Origin: Acidimicrobiia bacterium
GTDB lineage: Bacteria; Actinomycetota; Acidimicrobiia; IMCC26256; JAENVU01
DNA length: 26,690 nucleotides
Direction of reading: 5' to 3'
NCBI GenBank assembly: GCA_017882945.1
Contig: JADGON010000041.1
Location: forward strand, 1-26,690
Shown: positions 23,535-26,690 of the stretch, in pieces
Layout: every line of letters starts with the position of its first letter
How positions within the stretch are numbered: position 1 is the stretch's first letter
Made by a program: the position numbers and the translations under genes
The notes under the pieces: model-generated
Told to the model about the DNA's origin: nothing
Databases searched by the model: none
Seen by the model: the letters and a program-made list of their open reading frames with translations, nothing else

Positions 23535-24007
23535 TCACCGGAGTCGCCCACGCGGCCGTCTGCGTGCCCGACGTCGAGGAAGCGACGCGCTGGTACGCCG
23601 ACACGCTCGGCTTCACGATCCTGTCTCCGCCGTACCTGATGGAGGGGGAGTCCATCGAGCGCGACATGGGTGAGCTCATCCCGATCCCGCGGCTGAAGGC
23701 GGCGATCGTCGGGCTCCCGGGGGACGGTGATCGCGTGCTGGAGCTGATCGAGTATCCCGGCGCGAACGGGAAGCCGCGCCCGCCGGACGCGTCGATCGTC
23801 GATCAGGGACTCACGCACGTCGGTCTGGTGTGCGACGACATCGCCGCGACGCGCGCCGAGCTCGAAGCGCGCGGCGTGCAGTTCATGACCCGCGCCATCA
23901 CGAAGATCGCCGGCCTGCAGACGACCTGGTTCGCGGATCCCTACGGGACGGTCTTCATCCTGATGGAGAAGCGCGACCCGACCCGCCCGTACTTCGCCCA
24001 GTACTGA
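23531..24007 (+). CDS. VOC superfamily protein (epimerase/glyoxalase-like)
   Basis: 158 aa. AHAAVCVPDVEEATRWYADTLGF is the standard VOC opening (shown here as the family's first helix), with His8 as first ligand. VLELIEYP holds the second (Glu), LTHVGLV the third (His). In the last strand DPYGTVFILMEK the usual Glu position is Ile, with a Glu three residues on. Overall layout resembles methylmalonyl-CoA epimerase or glyoxalase, but the last ligand differs. GTG 23531 overlaps the previous stop. It is the end of the MarR-VOC-VOC operon and is 8 bp from the convergent small gene. Reaction unknown. Confidence 0.84.
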   Translation: MITGVAHAAVCVPDVEEATRWYADTLGFTILSPPYLMEGESIERDMGELIPIPRLKAAIVGLPGDGDRVLELIEYPGANGKPRPPDASIVDQGLTHVGLVCDDIAATRAELEARGVQFMTRAITKIAGLQTTWFADPYGTVFILMEKRDPTRPYFAQY

Positions 24008-24015
24008 CGGCCGGT

Positions 24016-24369
24016 TCAGACGTCCCAGTGCGTGGAGCCGTCGCGGGCCCGCTCCCGCATGATCAGGCCGGCACACTCGCTGCCGATCCGCTCGGCGAAC
24101 TTCAGCGCCGCGGCCTTGGACCCGTCCCAGTGCTCCTCCCACGTCGAGCGTGAATCGGTGCTCGTGGCGTGGAGCATTTGGTGCTGCTTCTCGACCGAGA
24201 ACACCACCATCCCTGCGGCGCGGGCTCGGGCGGTCGAGCTGAGGCTGGCGGCGGTGACGAAGGCCTGGGTGAAGCGGTCGACGACCGCCTTGGCCAGCTT
24301 CGGATCGGTCTTCGCGAGCGCGACCAAGCCTTCTTCGGGCCCGTTGGTTGCCGGTCGGTCGTCTGGCAT
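24016..24369 (-). CDS. Small hypothetical protein
   Basis: 117 aa, no family recognised. Mostly helical: DPKLAKAVVDRFTQAFVTAASLSSTARARAAGM near residues 22-54 (in parts), then a stretch with HQML and TWEEHWDGSKAAALKFAERIG, and a charged tail ending THWDV. No signal peptide or membrane helix. ATG 24369 has no ribosome site but TAGAAC (24378-24383, reverse strand) lies eight bases upstream, the same leaderless layout seen for other genes here. Its end is 8 bp from the convergent VOC gene. Reading-frame composition is like its neighbours. Real gene likely; function unknown. Confidence 0.65.
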   Translation of the reverse strand: MPDDRPATNGPEEGLVALAKTDPKLAKAVVDRFTQAFVTAASLSSTARARAAGMVVFSVEKQHQMLHATSTDSRSTWEEHWDGSKAAALKFAERIGSECAGLIMRERARDGSTHWDV

Positions 24370-24377
24370 CGCTTCGC

Positions 24378-24383
24378 GTTCTA
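24378..24383 (-). promoter_or_regulatory. -10-like box for the small hypothetical gene
   Basis: TAGAAC on the reverse strand ends 8 nt before ATG 24369, without a ribosome site in between. Weak alone, but it repeats the spacing found at the LLM, MarR and duplicated-domain genes. Confidence 0.3.
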
Positions 24384-24474
24384 CTCCAAAATTCGGCGGA
24401 AGGCGGAACGAAGTGGGTTCCGGGCCGTCCGTGGGTGTCGTCTGCCCGTGCAGGCACGCCCCTGGTGGGGTCCC

Positions 24475-25287
24475 TCAGTCGAACGCCTGGTGGGTCACGT
24501 TCATGCCCGTGATCGCAGTGGCCCAGTAGTCGTAGGTTCCCCGCTCGAGCAGCTCCCGACCCGCATCGGCGAGCGCGCCGGCCGCCACGTTGCTGAACCC
24601 GCTCCCCACCGAGATGCGCTTCACGCCCAGTGCGGCCAGCTCGGACACCGGCGCCGTGCCGGGAAGGGCGAGGACGTTCACCGGGAGGTCGACCGCCGCC
24701 ACGAGCCGGCGGATCTCGTCCGTGTCGTTCACCCCCGGGGCGTAGAGCACGTCGGCGCCCGCGGCCTGGAACGACTGGAGCCGGGCAATGGTCTCGTCGA
24801 GATCTCGCCGGCCGTGCAGGTAGTTCTCGCAGCGCGCGGTGAGCACGAAGTGGACGGGACCGCGATGCGCGGCTTCCACGGCGGCCGCCACCCGCTCGGC
24901 CGCCAGCCCGGCGTCGTAGATCTCGTCGTTGGAGCCCGTGAAGTCCTCGACCGAGCCTCCGACGAGGCCGGTGCCGATCGCGAGCTCGATCGTCTCGGCA
25001 ACTCCCGCGGGCTCGTGAGCGAAGCAGTTCTCCAGGTCCGCACTGACCGGCAGCCCGGTCGCGCCGGCGATCGCGCGTGCGTGCTGGAGAACCTCGTCGC
25101 GGGTGACACCCCCGTCGAGATGTCCGAGCGTGCCCGCGAACCCCGCGCTGGTCGTGGCGAGCGCGCCGAACCCGATGGACGCGAGGATCTTGGCGGAGCC
25201 GATGTCCCACGGATTCGGGAGCAACAACGGCGCGTCGCCGTGATGGAGCGCGAGGAACCGTTCGGCTTTCTCCGCCTGTTCGCTCAC
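24475..25287 (-). CDS. Isocitrate lyase/PEP mutase family protein
   Basis: 270 aa from GTG 25287. The barrel start LLLPNPWDIGSAKILASIGFGALATTS, the metal region PVSADLENCFAH (Asp84, Glu86), and GGSVEDFTG (Glu114, Asp115), LTARCENYL and GADVLYAPGV are typical of the short PEP-mutase-type branch (2-methylisocitrate lyase, oxaloacetate decarboxylase, carboxyPEP mutase relatives). The isocitrate lyase KKCGH signature is absent, so it is not a classical isocitrate lyase. It probably cleaves or rearranges a C-C or P-C bond in an oxo-acid with Mg2+. Its GTG overlaps the upstream dehydrogenase stop (GTGA), so they are co-translated. Substrate unknown. Confidence 0.86.
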   Translation of the reverse strand: MSEQAEKAERFLALHHGDAPLLLPNPWDIGSAKILASIGFGALATTSAGFAGTLGHLDGGVTRDEVLQHARAIAGATGLPVSADLENCFAHEPAGVAETIELAIGTGLVGGSVEDFTGSNDEIYDAGLAAERVAAAVEAAHRGPVHFVLTARCENYLHGRRDLDETIARLQSFQAAGADVLYAPGVNDTDEIRRLVAAVDLPVNVLALPGTAPVSELAALGVKRISVGSGFSNVAAGALADAGRELLERGTYDYWATAITGMNVTHQAFD

Positions 25288-26246
25288 GGAACCAGCACCA
25301 CGCGGCCGACGGCCTGACGGCTCTCCAGGTACGCGTGCGCCTCGGCCGCGTCGGCGAGGGGGAAGGTGCGGTCGACGATCACCTCGAGCCGACCGGCTCC
25401 GACGTCGTCGACGAGTCCCGTGATCATCTGCTGCGCCCGTTCGGTCCCGATCTCCGCGCCGAGGAAGACGCCGGTCAACGACTGGTTCGACATCCCGAGG
25501 ACCGAGACGTCGAACGGCTGCGGATCGCGCCCGGCGCTGCCGACCGTGATCGCGCGGCCCCGATAGCAGAGACACGCCACGCTGCCCTGGAGCACCTTGC
25601 CACCGACGGAGTCGACGACGAGATCGACCCCGCGGCCTTCGGTGAGGGCACGGACGTTCGCGACCCAGTCAGGGTCCGAGTAGTTGATGCCGTGGTCGAG
25701 ACCGAGTGGCTTCAACCGCTCGAGCCGGTCGTCGCTCGACGCAGTCGCGAGCACCGTCGCGCCCGCGCGCTTCGCGAGCTGGATCGCCGCGACGCCGACG
25801 CCACCCGCGCCCGCCTGGATGAGCACGGTCTCGCCGCGTGCCAGGTGGCCGAACTCGAACAGGCAGTCGTGCGCGGTGCCGTACGCAACCGGGACACAGG
25901 CGCACTTGACGAGGTCGGCCCCATCGGGAATCGGCCACGTCACGACCGCGGGTGTGACCGCCAGCTCGGCGTGCGAGCCCCAGAGCATGGATGCGACCAC
26001 ACGTTGGCCGACGAAGCGGTCTTCCACGCCGTCACCCACCTCGCGGATCGTCCCCGCGCACTGGTAGCCGACGACGTGCGGGTGTGTGGCCAGCTCGCCC
26101 CCAGCCCGGTTGAGCGTGTCACCGCCCTCGATGCTGATGGCCTCGACCTCGATCAGGACCCCGCCGGGGTACACCTCGGGATCGGCGATGTCCTCGTAGC
26201 GAAAGACCTCGGGACCACCCGTCTCGTAGTACACAGCAGCTTTCAT
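25284..26246 (-). CDS. Zinc-independent MDR oxidoreductase (quinone oxidoreductase type)
   Basis: 320 aa. MKAAVYYETGGPEVFRYED is the usual N-terminal wording of NADPH:quinone reductase-like MDR proteins. The zinc cysteines are absent. IQAGAGGVGVAAIQLAKRAGA (in parts) is the nucleotide-binding motif, and GRGVDLVVDSVGG is the next family block. It would reduce an enone or quinone-like substrate with NADPH. ATG 26246 has GAGGTGG about 11 bases upstream; longer readings pass through the intergenic region. First gene of a two-gene leftward unit with the PEP-mutase-family enzyme. Divergent from the gene that starts at 26413. Confidence 0.87.
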   Translation of the reverse strand: MKAAVYYETGGPEVFRYEDIADPEVYPGGVLIEVEAISIEGGDTLNRAGGELATHPHVVGYQCAGTIREVGDGVEDRFVGQRVVASMLWGSHAELAVTPAVVTWPIPDGADLVKCACVPVAYGTAHDCLFEFGHLARGETVLIQAGAGGVGVAAIQLAKRAGATVLATASSDDRLERLKPLGLDHGINYSDPDWVANVRALTEGRGVDLVVDSVGGKVLQGSVACLCYRGRAITVGSAGRDPQPFDVSVLGMSNQSLTGVFLGAEIGTERAQQMITGLVDDVGAGRLEVIVDRTFPLADAAEAHAYLESRQAVGRVVLVP

Positions 26247-26283
26247 GGGGGGAGTTTCCACCTCGGGGTGGTGAGCGTCCAAA

Positions 26284-26299
26284 GCCCCGAACGCGGGGC
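26284..26299. repeat. GC-rich perfect hairpin in a divergent intergenic region
   Basis: GCCCCG-AACG-CGGGGC, six perfect pairs and a 4-nt loop, 38 bp upstream of the MDR start. On the reverse strand three Ts follow it. It could be an operator or a leader hairpin; the evidence is only the symmetry. Confidence 0.35.
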
Positions 26300-26412
26300 G
26301 CGAATCACATCCACGTAATTGTCCCAGGCCTTGGCCATGCTGGTGGCGGCAACTTCCCCCGGCATCGCAGGCCACTGCGGTGCAGACACTTCCCCGAACC
26401 GTGGAGCATCTG

Positions 26413-26690
26413 ATGGTCGCCGCATCCCCGCTGCAACCCCAGAGCCTCGAAGACGTCGAGCTCCGTCGCACATCGCTCGTGGTGCACGAACTGGTCGAAA
26501 CCGATCCAGAGGTGCTCAGAGTCGTTCGTGAGGCCGTCGACATGGACGGCGATGCCGCGGACGCGACTCGCCAGTGCCTGCGGGTCGGTGCGCGTGCCGT
26601 GCTGGCCGCGCACGTGAGCGTCGAGACCCACATCGTCGAGAAGCGGTTCGACGCGATGACGGACCGGTTCGACGAGCAGGTCGAGGCGGC
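26413..26690 (+). CDS. Hypothetical helical, probably coiled-coil protein (5' part, cut by window end)
   Basis: Open from ATG 26413 to the last base (92 codons plus two bases). GGAG at 26403-26406 with a 6-nt spacer supports this ATG; the frame is open further upstream (GTG 26401 and 26380) but without a site. The visible part is strongly helical and charged: LEDVELRRTSLVVHELVETD, VVREAVDMDGDAADATRQCL, and THIVEKRFDAMTDRFDEQVE with heptad-like spacing. This resembles the N-terminus of long coiled-coil proteins (RmuC-like or structural), but that is a guess. It diverges from the MDR gene. Confidence 0.6.
   Translation, partial: MVAASPLQPQSLEDVELRRTSLVVHELVETDPEVLRVVREAVDMDGDAADATRQCLRVGARAVLAAHVSVETHIVEKRFDAMTDRFDEQVEA

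Noticed and set aside
24417..24460. Small GC hairpin (TGCC...GGCA) after the PEP-mutase-family gene as a terminator
   Set aside because: Only four clear pairs and no T-run; not better than background in this GC-rich DNA.
24475..25287. Classical isocitrate lyase (glyoxylate shunt)
   Set aside because: Too short (270 aa) and without the KKCGH signature; it belongs to the wider PEP-mutase-type branch.

Overview
The window is high-GC, densely packed bacterial DNA with an actinobacterial character. The signs are strong G/C at third codon positions, many ATGA/GTGA/TTGA stop-start overlaps, an F420-type luciferase-like oxidoreductase, a FadD3-like acyl-CoA ligase, and several genes whose start codon lies 7-9 nt behind a TANNNT-like -10 box (leaderless style). 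An uncultured Acidimicrobiia or related actinobacterium fits best, but this is inference from protein style and not a phylogenetic result.

Layout. (1) 1-267: the 3' end of an adenine/adenosine deaminase. (2) 330-6632: one very large secreted modular protein of 2100 aa. It has an N,N-dimethylformamidase-large-subunit-like head, an Ig-like domain, a DUF4082-like domain, a carbohydrate-binding-like module, seven FN3 domains and two copies of a beta-rich module. (3) 6717-14818: two back-to-back operons for acyl-CoA metabolism. The leftward operon is acyl-CoA dehydrogenase, acyl-CoA ligase and two tandem enoyl-CoA hydratase paralogues. The rightward operon is a double-hotdog MaoC-like hydratase, a crotonase-family enzyme and a FadD3-like ligase. 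(4) 14781-17610: a leftward gene for an unknown protein built from two copies of one domain, diverging from a zinc alcohol dehydrogenase plus VOC gene pair. (5) 17906-18562: a TetR regulator with a candidate operator just upstream. (6) 22595-18603, leftward: LLM oxidoreductase, acyl-CoA ligase, short citrate-synthase-like (citryl-CoA-lyase-like) protein and a VOC enzyme, divergent from (7) 22657-24007, rightward: MarR regulator and two VOC proteins. A near-perfect 23-bp palindrome sits between these two units. (8) 24369-24016: a small unknown gene. (9) 26246-24475: a quinone-oxidoreductase-type MDR enzyme and an isocitrate lyase/PEP mutase family enzyme. (10) 26413 to the window end: the start of a helical, probably coiled-coil protein.

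How it fits together. Apart from the deaminase and the giant secreted protein, the window reads as an accessory catabolic island: CoA activation (three ligases), alpha,beta-dehydrogenation (acyl-CoA dehydrogenase), hydration or isomerisation (MaoC-like and three crotonase-fold enzymes), redox steps (two MDR dehydrogenases and an LLM oxidoreductase), C-C lyases (citrate-synthase-like and ICL/PEPM-like), four VOC proteins, and two local regulators. The FadD3 resemblance suggests steroid-ring or another polycyclic or branched carboxylate as substrate, but nothing here proves it. No thiolase or 3-hydroxyacyl-CoA dehydrogenase is present, so the pathway must be completed elsewhere. I see no tRNA, rRNA, CRISPR array, transposase or phage gene. 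No gene-free stretch exceeds 300 bases; the longest is 17611-17905 (295 bases), described below.
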